A DNA stretch of 64,000 nucleotides from Ecdyonurus torrentis (taxonomy: Eukaryota; Arthropoda; Insecta; Ephemeroptera; Heptageniidae). The stretch's first letter is position 1, and each line of letters starts with the position of its first letter. Both the position numbers and the translations under genes were made by a program. The stretch is taken from the NCBI GenBank assembly GCA_949318235.1, contig OX439129.1, positions 32,150,470 through 32,214,469 of the forward strand, written 5' to 3'. The notes beneath the pieces were generated by a model. The model saw only the letters and a program-made list of their open reading frames with translations, made no database searches and was not told the origin of the DNA. Shown here one piece after another: positions 13,724 through 25,179 of this stretch.

Positions 13724-16149
13724 TGACAAGCATAAAACATTTTCATCATCTTCAATCCTTTAAGCTCAAATTTGAATAAAAACATTTTTTTAACATAATA
13801 ACAAAGTGATTGATTTTATATTTACTATGTAGCTGTTAAAAAAAAATATCAATCTCCTTTATTTCAATGTTTTATTTTATTTTTAATTGATTTGAAGACA
13901 CTATCTCTGATTAAAAGAAAAATAAATTAGTTATCGAAAGACAAAAGTGTATTGTGTAGGAGAAATCCTAATTAATTTCTAAAGGGAAGACAAGCTGCAA
14001 TGTTGACAGTTGATAAGATTTCAAAGTGGATCTTTCTCGAGTTTGGTCAAGAGTTCATTATTTTTCCTCCCACAACTCAATGCAGAGATTACATTTTTTT
14101 TTTCTTTTATGAAATGTTATAGGCACATAATATAATTTGATGTAATGCAATGAAAGCTTTATTTCAGGGGAAAAAATTAGTAATAAACACTGTTTCACAA
14201 CCTACTGCCCGTTTCCTTTACATTCTATTTCTTCTTGAACCATTAAATAAATAAATAATCGTCTTTATTAAAAAAAAAATGCATAGATAAAAAAAATACA
14301 ATATTTTTAAAGGGCGAGGTTTAAGCCTGACAATATGTCTGGCCCACTCTTACACCTAACCCCATTACTTTGACATTGAAAGCAATACAGAATTTTATAA
14401 ATGCAAAGTAAATAGTAAAAAGTAAAATTGTAAATTACTACCTCCTACCTATACACCTGCACTCACTTTTTTTAACACAACTCAAAATATGACTCCTAGA
14501 TACAACAAAACTTCTGGATATTAGAAATATTTTCCAATACTAAAATTATAATATTAAAATTAAATAAAAAATATATGTAATAAATTATACAGTAGTTATC
14601 ATTTTATTCAATAGTGTAAATTTTCAGTTTTAACAAAATATAAAAAGCACAAAATAATAACAAATAAATAAATTAACCATTTTTATGAAACTAAAAAAAT
14701 TGAAATGTTCAATTGAATAAATTTGAATAGATTTAAATTTCTATACAGTAATTTTGAAGCTAACAATTTGCAGAGTCACACAGTCATATCAGTATACTAT
14801 ACCATATACATGTAAGGATTTTACAATTGAAATTTATTCAACTAAAATGCAGTGTAGCAATTCAATTAAATTTGACCAGATAATCCCCAAATAATAATAA
14901 AAAAAAGCCTTAACTCCTCACAGTATAAATAGACCTTACAAATATACAACTGCTGTTGGATAACATTTTGAATGTGTGTTATCTAAAGGGTTTATACAAA
15001 CAAAACGCTTAATTAATGTTTATTTTAAACTAGCCATTTTGTATACCGTTATAAACCTTTGAGTACAAAAAAAATCAAAATAATAATAATAATAATAATA
15101 TGCTTGCTTTTAATTGAGCAAAAGAACTTTACGATGTTTATCGTTAGTCGAAATTTCATGTGTATAATAAAGTCAATTTTATTTTCCACTCTCTTAAAAT
15201 ATTTTAAGGCTGAAAATTAATTACTAATTACAATTTTTATTATTAATTTTTTTACTAAAGGAAAACATTTTTATCAACCCACAAAGAGAAACAAAAATGA
15301 GAAAGACCTCTTTCTTATGTGTTTTCAAAGATAATTCTTCTTATCGGTGAAAAATTTATTCAACATTTTTATTAGCTTATAAAATTCTTAAAAGATAATG
15401 AAGAATTAATTCATCTATAATATGCGTTATTGGAAATTTTCTAAATCAAATAAGTTCTCTACATAGTATTGTTTTCCCAAAAAATTTGCTTCAATTATGG
15501 ATGATCTTTTAATGCTAAAGGATTAGTGGCCCCCTGCCGTTTTCCTGTGCGCGTCTGATTGGTTATACGTAACTATCGGTAACAGGTATTAATGCGTTTT
15601 AGATTTAATGACTTTTTTTAAGACTGTTATCATTATTAATGATAATACGAGTAACTGGAGAAGCTTTGAAACACCACTTGATTAGAATTATATAATCGTC
15701 AGAAAAAAAAAATCTGAACACAATTTACATTAATTGATTTATTATTTATTACAATTTTTATTTTTAGCATGATCGTCTAACGTCTAATGTAAATTTTTGC
15801 ATTCCAACAGGAGAAATTTAAACGAGAATTTCGTCAACGTTTACGGTTATGTCCTCGTCGTTGGACCCCAGCTGATAACGGATCTGTTGCATTTGGAGGC
15901 GGAACATGTGGTGGAGAAGCTGAACTTAGTGACTTTGATAAAACGAGATCTTTTCGTTCCTCTATGCAAATTAATGGTAGTGGTGGTTCATTTTATCGTA
16001 GTGTGTCAGTTCGAGGAACACAGAATGTACATTTGTGTCCAGGGGGTACTTCACATCATCAACAAGGTAATACGTCACCAAGACAAAATCATTTACATGT
16101 TTGTCAGCATGCAAGCAGTCGTTCGACACAACAAGAACTTAGTTTTTAA
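1..16149 (+). CDS. Lkr: Leucokinin (kinin) receptor, rhodopsin-family GPCR; 5'-partial, four exons
   Basis: Spliced CDS join(1-705, 8629-8729, 11817-11907, 15811-16149), 411 visible residues; the frame is open at base 1, so the N-terminus is missing. Kinin receptors bind FxxWG-amide peptides at the plasma membrane and signal through Gq and calcium, classically in renal tubule cells and neurons (family knowledge). Seen: TM1 with GNSLV; TM2 with LALAD; ECL1/TM3 with RWDLPEFMCAFCPFVQ; DRH in place of DRY at residues 116-118; ECL2 Cys172, likely paired with Cys92; TM5 at about 188-208; the APGNAENLRDANLLRNKK third loop; CWLP at 250-253 in TM6; FCCDWLAMSNSCYNPFIYG in TM7 with NPFIY at 291-295. The RWDLP-CAFCPFVQ block, the APGNA loop and the FCCDWLAMSNSCYNPFIYG stretch match insect Lkr as I know it. 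The cytoplasmic tail is about 110 residues, Gly/Ser/His-rich, ending LSF. The gene identity is firm; the species-specific N-terminus is unseen. Confidence 0.94.
1599..1689. repeat. (AG)n microsatellite
   Basis: About 45 AG units, nearly perfect, with one phase slip near 1652. Confidence 0.97.
4696..4831. mobile_element. Foldback (MITE-like) element, family F1 copy 1
   Basis: Inverted arms at about 4696-4741 and 4790-4831. The left arm begins AAAGTATATAAACACGAG and the right arm, reverse-complemented, begins AAAGTACACACGAATG. Both continue with GTGATAAxATATTTTACxATTCAAA-type sequence. No ORF. A second, diverged copy lies at 16723-16843. Confidence 0.7.
5753..5794. repeat. Poly(A) tract, about 42 bp
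   Basis: Uninterrupted A run inside Lkr intron 1. It could be the tail of an old retroposed sequence, but nothing recognisable precedes it. Confidence 0.9.
8629..8729 (+). CDS. Lkr: Lkr exon: TM6 and third extracellular loop
   Basis: Acceptor ttatgcag, donor gtaagt (GT at 8730-8731); 101 nt. Begins V-I-K-M-L-V-I-V-V-A-L-F-A-L-C-W-L-P and ends D-I-Y-P-E-I-N plus two bases of a Gly codon. CWLP is the TM6 signature, and the P-E-I-N loop is found in kinin receptors. It joins the flanking exons in phase. Confidence 0.95.
9770..9989. mobile_element. Possible MITE with CACGG ends
   Basis: The left end TGCACGGACAAAAATAAATA roughly mirrors the right end, whose reverse complement begins ATACACGGGAAGTAGAAATC. 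TA dinucleotides flank it. Its interior is self-complementary (TACAACATAATTTATG against CATAAATATTATGTTGTA). The arms are diverged, so this is tentative. Confidence 0.4.
11087..11399. mobile_element. Foldback MITE, TTAA type, about 145-bp arms, two TGACGTCA sites
   Basis: Near-perfect inverted arms at 11087-11231 and 11250-11399 surround an 18-base loop. The termini read AGGCgTaGAAC / AGGCATGGAAC. TTAA follows the right end (11400-11403) and TGAA, a one-base variant, precedes the left. Both arms hold a TGACGTCA octamer (11218-11225 and 11256-11263) beside GCTGCGGGTTT. No coding capacity. A non-autonomous TTAA-targeting (piggyBac-like) origin is inferred. Confidence 0.85.
11817..11907 (+). CDS. 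Lkr: Lkr exon: TM7
   Basis: Acceptor gtttttag at 11816, donor gtaagt at 11908; 91 nt, which with the two carried bases gives 31 codons. Encodes Y-R-Y-I-N-I-I-W followed by F-C-C-D-W-L-A-M-S-N-S-C-Y-N-P-F-I-Y-G, the most diagnostic kinin-receptor segment here. Confidence 0.95.
12055..12203. mobile_element. Short hairpin MITE
   Basis: Arms of about 50 bp. The left includes GGTATGCATTC and AACTTTGCGCAGCAAA; the right, reverse-complemented, includes GGTGCATTC and AACTTTGCGCAGCAAA. TTAA lies at 12064-12067 next to GGTATGC, and the mirrored position on the right is ATAA. No ORF. Confidence 0.7.
13202..13292. repeat. (AT)n microsatellite
   Basis: TA dinucleotide array interrupted by two AAATA units. 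Confidence 0.95.
14243..14366 (-). mobile_element. 3'-end remnant of a retroelement (copy in Lkr intron 3)
   Basis: Read on the minus strand it contains GTAAGAGTGGGCC, then GGCTTAAACCTC, a T-rich stretch, TTTAATAAAGACGATTA and an ATTT-type tail. A related sequence in the opposite orientation is at 46561-46651. The short tandem tail suggests the 3' end of a non-LTR element or SINE; the class is inferred. Confidence 0.55.
15811..16149 (+). CDS. Lkr: Lkr last exon: helix 8 and cytoplasmic tail
   Basis: Acceptor attccaacag at 15810, stop TAA at 16147-16149. It opens with EKFKREFRQRLRLCPRRW, which fits directly after NPFIYGIYN as helix 8. The tail is Gly/Ser/Thr/His/Gln-rich with many possible phosphorylation sites. 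It ends Q-E-L-S-F, whose hydrophobic residues at 0 and -2 fit a class II PDZ ligand pattern (inference). It is shorter than the tail I recall for the Drosophila receptor. Confidence 0.93.
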   Translation, partial: EKFKREFRQRLRLCPRRWTPADNGSVAFGGGTCGGEAELSDFDKTRSFRSSMQINGSGGSFYRSVSVRGTQNVHLCPGGTSHHQQGNTSPRQNHLHVCQHASSRSTQQELSF

Positions 16150-16309
16150 ATTTAACCTTTAAAAAAATAATCATCGTGGAATCTTTATTTTTTTTTTTAT
16201 TTTTTTTTTTTGTAGTTTATTTACATCGAAAAAAAAATCCCCAGCAACTAATTTTTGCGTAGACCATTACTTTGCTAGAAAAATCAATGATCTAAAATGG
16301 AGCTCACTA

Positions 16310-16315
16310 AATAAA
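16310..16315 (+). promoter_or_regulatory. Candidate poly(A) signal of Lkr
   Basis: AATAAA about 160 bases after the stop. In such AT-rich DNA this hexamer is common by chance, so it is only a plausible site. Confidence 0.35.
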
Positions 16316-16722
16316 TTATATTGATTGTAATTTTGTATTACGTCTATATACCTATCTTAATTTCGTGGTGACGTATACAGTACATCACTGACCGTCTTTG
16401 AAGATTCCTTTTTGTCTACCGTGATGAGTAAGTATTAATATTTTGTTTTCTAAAATATTTCAATATTTTTTAAAATAAACCATTCTTTTGATCTCTGTAC
16501 AATACATTTATGCTTACCTCTTATATGCACGTTTTTTACAAATAATTTATACAAATAAATTTAGAAACTTAGTCAATAAAAAGATTTATTTGTCTTAAAT
16601 TTTTTGAATCCATGCATTCAATGTTTTTCGACATTACAAATTCAGCAACATTTATTGTTCTTTATTTATTTATTTTTGATGAAAAACGTCAAAACCATTT
16701 TACTAACATCCTGTTCTGTCAG

Positions 16723-16843
16723 AGTGTACTCACGATTGAGATATTATATTTTACTAATCAAATTCAATGCAGCTTTTAATAACATTGCAAATTTAGTGCG
16801 AGTTTTTTAATGGTAAAATATACCATCACAATCGTGTCAACTA
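16723..16843. mobile_element. Foldback (MITE-like) element, family F1 copy 2
   Basis: Arms at about 16723-16768 and 16802-16843. The left reads GTGTACTCACGATTGAGATA then TTATATTTTAC; the right, reverse-complemented, reads TTGACACGATTGTGATGGTA then TATTTTACCATT. This matches the arms of the element at 4696-4831. Confidence 0.65.
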
Positions 16844-19237
16844 TATTCAATGGTAACGTTACAAAAATATTCACTTGACCAAAAGTTGATATTTGACATT
16901 CAATGAAAATGTTTTTAATTTTCAATGTTATTGTTTCAAAGGACTACTGACAAATAATAGTAATATCATAATTTTAAATTGTAATTTTGCATTTTTATCC
17001 CTTAATAAAATGAATGTTTACAATCCCCATTGAAAATACATAGATACACTTTTGCTGTTCTTACTACTACCTTTTAATCTATATATAACAATAATATTAT
17101 ATAATTAAATATTAATACAGGGATTGTAATAAATATATTAATTAAATGTAATTGTGTAAATATATTAAAAATATCAATAATTATCGTAATATATATTGTT
17201 ATAGAATTTAATGTAAATAAAGTAAAAATAATTCAAATAAATTTTATCCATATTAATATTGAACACAAATAATCAAGTATATTTTAAAAGTTATAATTTT
17301 TATATATTTTGAGGTTAAATAAATGAAAATAAATATTTCAAAAATATTTACTGTATAAATAATTAATGGTAAGCTATGTTATTATTGATTAAGGTACGTA
17401 ATATTGTAAATATATAATTATGTATATATATAATATAAAGTCAAATATTCATTAAACATTACATTTATATAGCTTTAAAAAAAATACATTATATATTTTT
17501 ATTATATAAGATAGCATTATAAATTATTCTTATTTAAAAATTTTGTTGTAAGCCGTTATCAAATTTTTTATTAAAAAAAAAAAAAGCTTATAAAACTTAT
17601 GATTTACAGGTAATATTTTATGTGCTTTAATTTGCTTTCGTAATTTTGAATGTAAAATAAATCTTGATGAAATAAGTTTTTTTTTCTGTTTTGAAATAAA
17701 GCAGATAGCCTGAGACACGTGTGCTTAAAATATATAACATATTATTATAGAATATAATATGTTTTCTTATGAAACTACATGAATAACAAATATGTACACT
17801 GTGTAATAATAATCTAATATATATACAATTTATTGTTTATTTTAATATGATGACGACAACTATGTGTTTTTTTTATTCAACCATATAAATTGCAATTAAA
17901 ATGCAGAAAACTTTGCAAATAATATAAAAATGCATACATTATTAAAATATTTCTTTAAGTCTATTCTCATACATGACAAATGTATAAAGAATAATTTAAT
18001 ATACATACTTCCATTACTTTTCTTTTACTATTATTAACAAGTAAATAAATTATACTAACAAATCTCTTGTTTTGAAATGTATGCACAATGCAATTGTCTA
18101 AAAATAGAGCACGCGCATTTTATTTTTTATAACTATAACTTAAGAATACAGATTTGCATGATACATTTCATCATAGTATTTTTATTTTTCAACACGATGT
18201 TCGCTCAGAAAATCAAAGATTTCAATTTCTAAGCACAACACTTTTTTTAGTGTACTTGTAAAAGTATTCTTCACTTTTTATTTTACAGTAAAATTTTCGG
18301 CAATTTGAACTATCCATTGTTAACATAATTTTAAAAAAAAACTACCTTATGCATTTATGCATTTCGTTGGGTAATCGAGTCAATCTTTAGTAACCGTATG
18401 GGAAATCTGCTTTTCTATTTTATTAAATTATTTAAGATTAACTTGTAACGGTTTTATTGTATAATTTTGTGTATTTGATTGGCCATTTATATATATTTGC
18501 AAATTGATTAAAAACATAATGCATAGACTCATATTAAAAATATTGATTAGAAAAAATATACGTAAACCATACTTAAATTTACCCAAACATGTATCTTATA
18601 GTTATAATAATACATGTGTGTATTTATATTTAAAGTATACATATTTCATACTATACATCAAGGTTGTAACATATTTTACATCCAAAATAAAATCAGCTTA
18701 TCATCTTATGTCAAAAAAATATTGAATAAAAGTTTTTACTTCTTATTTCTAGCCACGATTTTCCAAAAATAGGATAGAAAGAAAAAAAGTTTTATATATT
18801 TTTGTCTCATTTTTCTGTAGAGGGAAAAAGAGAACAATAATAAGGGGAAAATGCAAGAAAGCTTTATCAGAAAAAAAATAAATGTCAATCAATTTATACA
18901 TCCTTAAAGAAGACTTAGATTTAGCAGCCTTATAGTTTAGGCAATTTAATTTTTATCCCTCACAAATAAATCAGATAATATTTTACGTCGATGTTAAATT
19001 TTATAATATGTGAAAATTGTATGCTGTATAATATATATCCCGCTCAGATACTCTATTACAGTATAAAAATATTAAAGGTATAATATTATTGTAAAATAAT
19101 AACAAGATACTAAAAATATGCTATTATATTGTTTGTAAGCACTAAGCGTTCATGTTCAGAACATGAAAAATACAAAATAAAAATAATATTAAAGTCTTTT
19201 TAATGATATTCATAATAAGGCATTGAAAATTTTTTAA

Positions 19238-19376
19238 AGGCTAGTTCACACATTAACATACAGTTTTGTCAACATAATTTTATGGTATATTAGTTTTAGC
19301 TCTATAAATGAGCATTAAAACTTAATGCCTCTAAATATTATGACAATATAAAAACTTTGCATCGTGTGAACTGCAT
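19238..19376. mobile_element. TTAA-flanked MITE, 139 bp
   Basis: Exact TTAA on both sides (19234-19237, 19377-19380). The ends are inverted: AGGCTAGTTCACAC on the left and ATGCAGTTCACAC on the complement of the right. Similarity continues inward for about 40 bases (xAxTTTTxTxxTGTCATAAT). No ORF. Confidence 0.75.
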
Positions 19377-19808
19377 TTAAGGTTTACAAACATTATAATA
19401 TTATATCTGTGATTTATAAGTATAAATATTATTATATGTTAAAATTTTAATAATAAAGGGGAAAGAAGAATCTTATTATAAAATGTACTTAAAGTATAAT
19501 AACCATATAAATACAGTATATATATATATAATTATATGTATATAAAATATATTAGTAATTAGAGAGCTCAATATTAAATCTTTATCTAGTCTATGTAATA
19601 TTATGCATCATCAATGTCTTATAATAAATGTTAACATTCATTTCTCAACAGTCTTACTTCTAATATTATGTATATGTATGTAAAGATCTCATTATGTTAA
19701 TTATGTAAAAAAAAAAATATGGTGACATGATTAAATAATTAAATTCTAAATAAATTTAATGCTATTATTTACAAATCTTCCATTTCACTTTAGAAACCTT
19801 TTAATAAG

Positions 19809-20041
19809 TATGGTAAAGGGGCCAGTTTTCGACACCCAAACTAGTTTTCGGCAGCCTACTTTAACATTTTTTTTTACCCCAGAAAAATGCGATTCCGAGA
19901 GCTAATGATTTTTTGTGGTATTTATATGAACCTCCCCTACCTCCTTGATTTTTCTCTAAGCTTAGCTGTGGCCGGTTTTCCCACAAAAAAATAAAGTGCT
20001 GAAAACTGGGGGGTCTGCCAAAAACTGGTCCCTTTACCATA
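19809..20041. mobile_element. MITE with TATGGTAAAGGG terminal inverted repeats, 233 bp
   Basis: Left end TATGGTAAAGGGGCCAGTTT; the right end, reverse-complemented, begins TATGGTAAAGGGACCAGTTT. The terminal repeat is about 24 bp with one or two differences. Subterminal copies of CAGTTTTCxGCA occur on both sides. The TA at each end may be the target duplication of a Tc1/mariner-like element. No ORF. Confidence 0.8.
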
Positions 20042-20786
20042 TCCGTATAACACTTTAAAGCGGGAATATTACATTTTAAGAATTATTTATTTTATTTGTC
20101 GTAACATTTAACTGATTTGATCTGAGAGCTACTACCTCAATTTTATATTAAAATGTTTTTATTTTGAAATTGCTGTAACAATGTTATTTTATAAATAATT
20201 TATCATTTCGTATATTATAGACATATATTAGTGTAGATAGCTTTAATAGAATAATGAGACTATATAATGTTATGTTTATTAGATCAATTAATTAATGTTC
20301 CTTATATATTTCCTTTATAAAATTCTGTTTACATAAATTATTTTTCACTTGATTAATTGAGTTTAAAATTGTGAGAAAAGCTGTATTTCATTTCTTAATA
20401 ATCTAATCAATTACCTTAATAAGCCTATATAACATTTCCTGACTTTAATTTTAAACGACAAAGAATTATAACTATAATAACAGCAATATTAATTTTTAAA
20501 TCTTTTAGTCATATTTTACTTTAATTTTCTGACTTTTTTTTTAGATACAGATAAGTGGATGAAGAATATTTAAAGGTGAATAAAAAGTTGATATTTATTA
20601 GACGACTGAATTAAGATCAATATTATATTTATACTACAAAGAATTGGTATTGGTATTTCATAAAAAATATAGAAATCTCATTAACGAAGTAACTAACAAA
20701 ATTCACTACTACTTACTATTTACTTATACATAAAAAAATGCTGTAGATCCATTTATTTGATACGTAATGAGAAACGACTTAATGAG

Positions 20787-20820
<34 letters not shown>

Positions 20821-22666
20821 GCAAAGATATTTGACATAGAAGAAACAAAAATCTGGAACTCATCCTTCAGTCAATGTGATAAAAAACATTTTAATATGTT
20901 TATATATTTTCTCTATTCAAGTAAAAACGTTAATTTACATTAATTAATTAATTAACAGAAAATCAATTGAAGAAGGAAAAAGAAGGTAAGTAAAGCTTCT
21001 TATTTAAATATTCTTTCAAAATGTTCTTTATATATATTTTTTTCAGCCCTTTTTCTTTACAAAAGAGAAACACAGTGTACGTCTATGGTTAACATGAGTT
21101 TGCTGTGACGCAAATCGAGTAACAGATTGCAAGACTTTGCTGAAGCTCTGTTGTAACATTAGAACTTAAATTTCCCACGCAGTCTACTGACTACATTGAA
21201 TTTCACTCTCCTTCATTATATAGAGTTCATGCAAACAAACTCTTGTACAAGAATTGTGATGTAAACTTGAATATTGGAAAGAGAGCAAAAAAAAAAAAAA
21301 AAAAGTTTAATCAATTTTAAAAAAAAATTATAATAATAACTTAATTTAATTTTCAATTAAATTTTTAACTTTTGAAGGTGTACCTACCTATTATTATTTT
21401 AGTTCAAAAAATAAAATTAATTTTCTATAACATCTTTACTTCAGTGGTATCAGTTGTTTTAACATCGTTCTCATTTTATATTCTATCAATATTTTTTTTC
21501 CATATTTTTTCCCTTCAATTTTCATTAATTTTGACATCTGTAACTGACGTTTCATAAAGTATTTTTAGAATGATTGAAGATTTGCCTTTTCATGTAGGTT
21601 TGTGTTTGGCAACTTTAAGTGGTCTCAAGATTTCGATATTGAAAAGAAGTACCCAAAGTTCTTTAATAAGAATTTAAAGAATTATTAAAAAAAATTCATA
21701 TTTAATTAAAATGGAGAAAAAACTAGCATCTAGATAATTAAAAAAAATTGGTATTCTCTATAATATTATACTACTATGTCAGTTTATACATGTAGAATTA
21801 CGAATATACGACTTAGTTGTGTTATTACTTATTATTATTATTATTTTTTAAAAACACCATAATATGTCTCTAATTTATCATTTCATTGATTAATTTATTA
21901 TTATTATTTACAATTTACACTAATTCATAATTATATTTTAAAATACATGTGAATATGATTCAAATTTGGCATATATATTAACTGCTGTAATTTTTGTTAT
22001 AACTAAAACATGCTATAATGAAAATTTTAATGCTATACAATATTGTAATTTTCAATTACATTAAACATAAAATATTTGCTTTGTAATGAAAATTTTGTAT
22101 TAAAAGGTTTTATGCTTTTGGTAATTTTATTTTTTTCATAATTATTATTTAATTTTTTTTTGTTTTTTGTTTTTTGTTTGGTATGTGATATTTCTAATAC
22201 GTCTTTGTTGTTTTGAAAACTATGACGTGATATTACGATACTGTAACTTAATTTATACTTTTATCAAACTATAATAAGGTAATGTTTCCTTCAAAATCAT
22301 TGTGGCTGAAAAAGGAAAACGATTGCAGCTGCATCAACTGCACTGGTAATAATATAGTTCACATTTGCATGTAAGTAAACTTATTGATACTAGTTAATAT
22401 TATAGTAACTTGGGTCGAGAACTAATATAATATTGAAATTAATTGAATTATTGCAAAAGTTTCGTCCATATAACTATATGTAATAAACTTTAGTAGATGT
22501 AATATATGCAAAGCATTCAAGTAGAAAGATAATTAATAATAATTATGAACTATATAATGGAAAGTTTACATTAATAAGTTCTTGAAACGATATTTCACAA
22601 TAGTAAGTGTGTTCAAAATTAACTTGAAATATGTTGAAACGTTTCGGGAAACTGCTGATGTTTTAA

Positions 22667-22994
22667 AGGAATAGACCAGAAGAAAACATTAGCATTTACA
22701 TCACACGTGATGTGACTTACATAAATAACATTAGTTTGTTTCAAAACCTAACTGAAGCACCGTAGCAGTGATCAGAAAATTTCAACTTCTGCAACCCGCA
22801 CAACATTTTCATAAGAATTTTTACTTGTTTCTGACGTCAGGAACAGGAATAGTCACACTAATAGCCTATTTTACAGTATTTTCACGCTTTCTTGTGGGGT
22901 AACATTTACATTCTGGTAAAAATTGTAATCAGTTTTGGAGATCCTATTTTGTGTTTAATCATTTAAAAATAGCATGTTGTTTTAAGTGGTCTAT
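22667..22994 (+). mobile_element. TTAA MITE, family T1 copy 1 (about 328 bp)
   Basis: Flanked by TTAA at 22663-22666 and 22995-22998. Starts AGGAATAGACCAGAAGAAAA and ends TGGTCTAT. Two further copies, in the same orientation and alignable end to end, lie at 60913 and 63026. A TGACGTCA octamer sits at 22832-22839. No coding capacity. Confidence 0.85.
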
Positions 22995-23477
22995 TTAAAC
23001 GACCACGTTGTAAAAAAATGACTATTATATATTATGTATATATTGTGCATCCCTCATTATATCCTACGACCTCATTATTTAGACTGTGATTATTAAACCT
23101 CATACAGTTTTTTCTTTCCTTGTCCTATATTGTGAAGAAATAAAGAAGTTTAAAAATATTATTATGCATTCTTAAAATAATAATAAAACTTTTTCTACAA
23201 AATATTTCAATAAAAATGAGCAAAAGAATGCGTGCTATTTTATAAAGGTCATGCTCTTTATCCAAATTAAAATATACGAGAAAGGAACTTACTCATAATT
23301 AAAAAAAAAAAAAAAACTTTGCTCCCTCATGTCTGTTATAATAGTACCTTGTATTTTGTTTTTAACTTAATAAAGAACTACTTTATGTCCCTAAACTGAA
23401 GTATTTAAAATCCACTTACATCCCCTAAATCCAAGCAGTCACTCAAACGTCAAGAATTTAATGCACTTTTCAGTGTG

Positions 23478-23483
<6 letters not shown>

Positions 23484-23540
<57 letters not shown>
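23484..23540. repeat. (AG)n microsatellite
   Basis: AG array with one AT interruption near 23509. Confidence 0.95.
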
Positions 23541-23543
<3 letters not shown>

Positions 23544-25125
23544 TCACTATATAAAATATCTACCTTTATTTTATTTATCCATTTTTATATATATTTTTCA
23601 AAAACCTTGTTTCTAACTTATTCTTAAAAAAATTAAATTCCGTTAAACATTGCTTAGGGGAAACCTCTATTTCCTCCGTCAAATAAAGTCACCAATTACA
23701 CTAAATTTGATAAATTTATTTTTCCATAAGTAACTATTAACTGTAACGTAATATAAAAAAACTGTATGCCAGTTTAAGTTATTGTCTATATAATCATATT
23801 ATTGATATTTCTTCTCTATTTTATAGAGCGAATAGCTGTTAGCTTTTATAGGGCTCTATGTTAGCAATTTAGTTTTAGATTAAATAATAATAATAATAAA
23901 ATGGTTTTTATTCCGACAACGTATAACAATAATCCTCGTATCATCAAACTGTTTAAAAAAACTGCATTTTAATTTTTTTTTATTATTATATTATTTTTTT
24001 TTTTTACTCTCGTATTCATATTTTAACTACTTTATTATATACTGTATACAATTTTATTCACACATTTTTTTTATTAAATGTAACTTCTCTGTTACGTAGA
24101 ATTGTAATAAAATTATTAAAATATTTGTCACATAAGAAAGAGATAAAATTACTTTGCTATGAAAAAAGAAATAATTTTCTAAAGAATATAAGTTATTTTC
24201 CTGCAGAATATTTTTTTAACAATAAAATTTTATTTATTATTCAATTTAAAATATTTACATATCATAGACGAACAAAATATGAATGAAAATTGAATATCAT
24301 ATTACAATTTTTTTTTACTTTTTTTTTTTCGCAGTAAAATAATAATATGAATAATTCAAAATGATCAGCTGAATTTAATTTTAGTTTGTTTCAGTATTTT
24401 ATATTGCGATTAAAAAAAAATTAAAAAAAAGTTTTTATTGGCGAGACATAGCCACAACAAAACACCCACACCACATAAAAGTTTTGAGTGGTTAAAATTT
24501 AAAATGTAACATACAATTATATTTAATTAATAAGTTTAAAAAATTATCAATGGAATTTAGATTATTTAATTTTTTTTATAATGATTTTGTAAATCTGTGG
24601 TTTGTTTAATTATATTTTTAAGAAACGATAAATTGGTTGCTATTTTTTGTATCCTTCCCCTTTAGTTATATACTGTATTATACCGTATATGTGTTGTTAT
24701 ATTGAAGTATTGGATATTTGTTAAAAAACATATTAGATTTTTTTTTAAGTCTTCATAAAAGTTTTTTTTCTGTCTGTATATATAAAAAGTAACGAGATTA
24801 TTACATTTTTTGCTGACTCAATATAACCTATTCATAAAGTTTTCATAAAGAAAACCATCAGATGAAAAAATTATTTTAAAATATCAATTTTATGTTATAT
24901 AAAGAAAATTTATTTTTAGTTTTGGAATGTGTTACTTTACCTGAAAAGCATTTTTTTTTTGGTGAGTTGCTAAATAATCTATAGCGATCAGTATTTTGAT
25001 TTTCAAAAACATTTCGAAAACAATTTGAAGTAACGATATTATTTCCAACACCAACTTTAAAAATATCATACTATGCAATGAATTGTAAGCAATAAATTAA
25101 ATGGAATAATATATAAATTAATATA

Positions 25126-25130
<5 letters not shown>

Positions 25131-25177
<47 letters not shown>
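25131..25177. repeat. (TA)n microsatellite
   Basis: About 23 TA units. Confidence 0.93.

Positions 25178-25179
<2 letters not shown>

Larger units (their letters stand above)
11908..15810 (+). other. Lkr intron 3 (3.9 kb)
   Basis: Holds a hairpin element at 12055-12203, an interrupted (AT)n tract at 13202-13292, poly(T) at 13689-13722 and a retroelement 3'-end remnant at 14243-14366. No further exon is seen. Confidence 0.85.
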
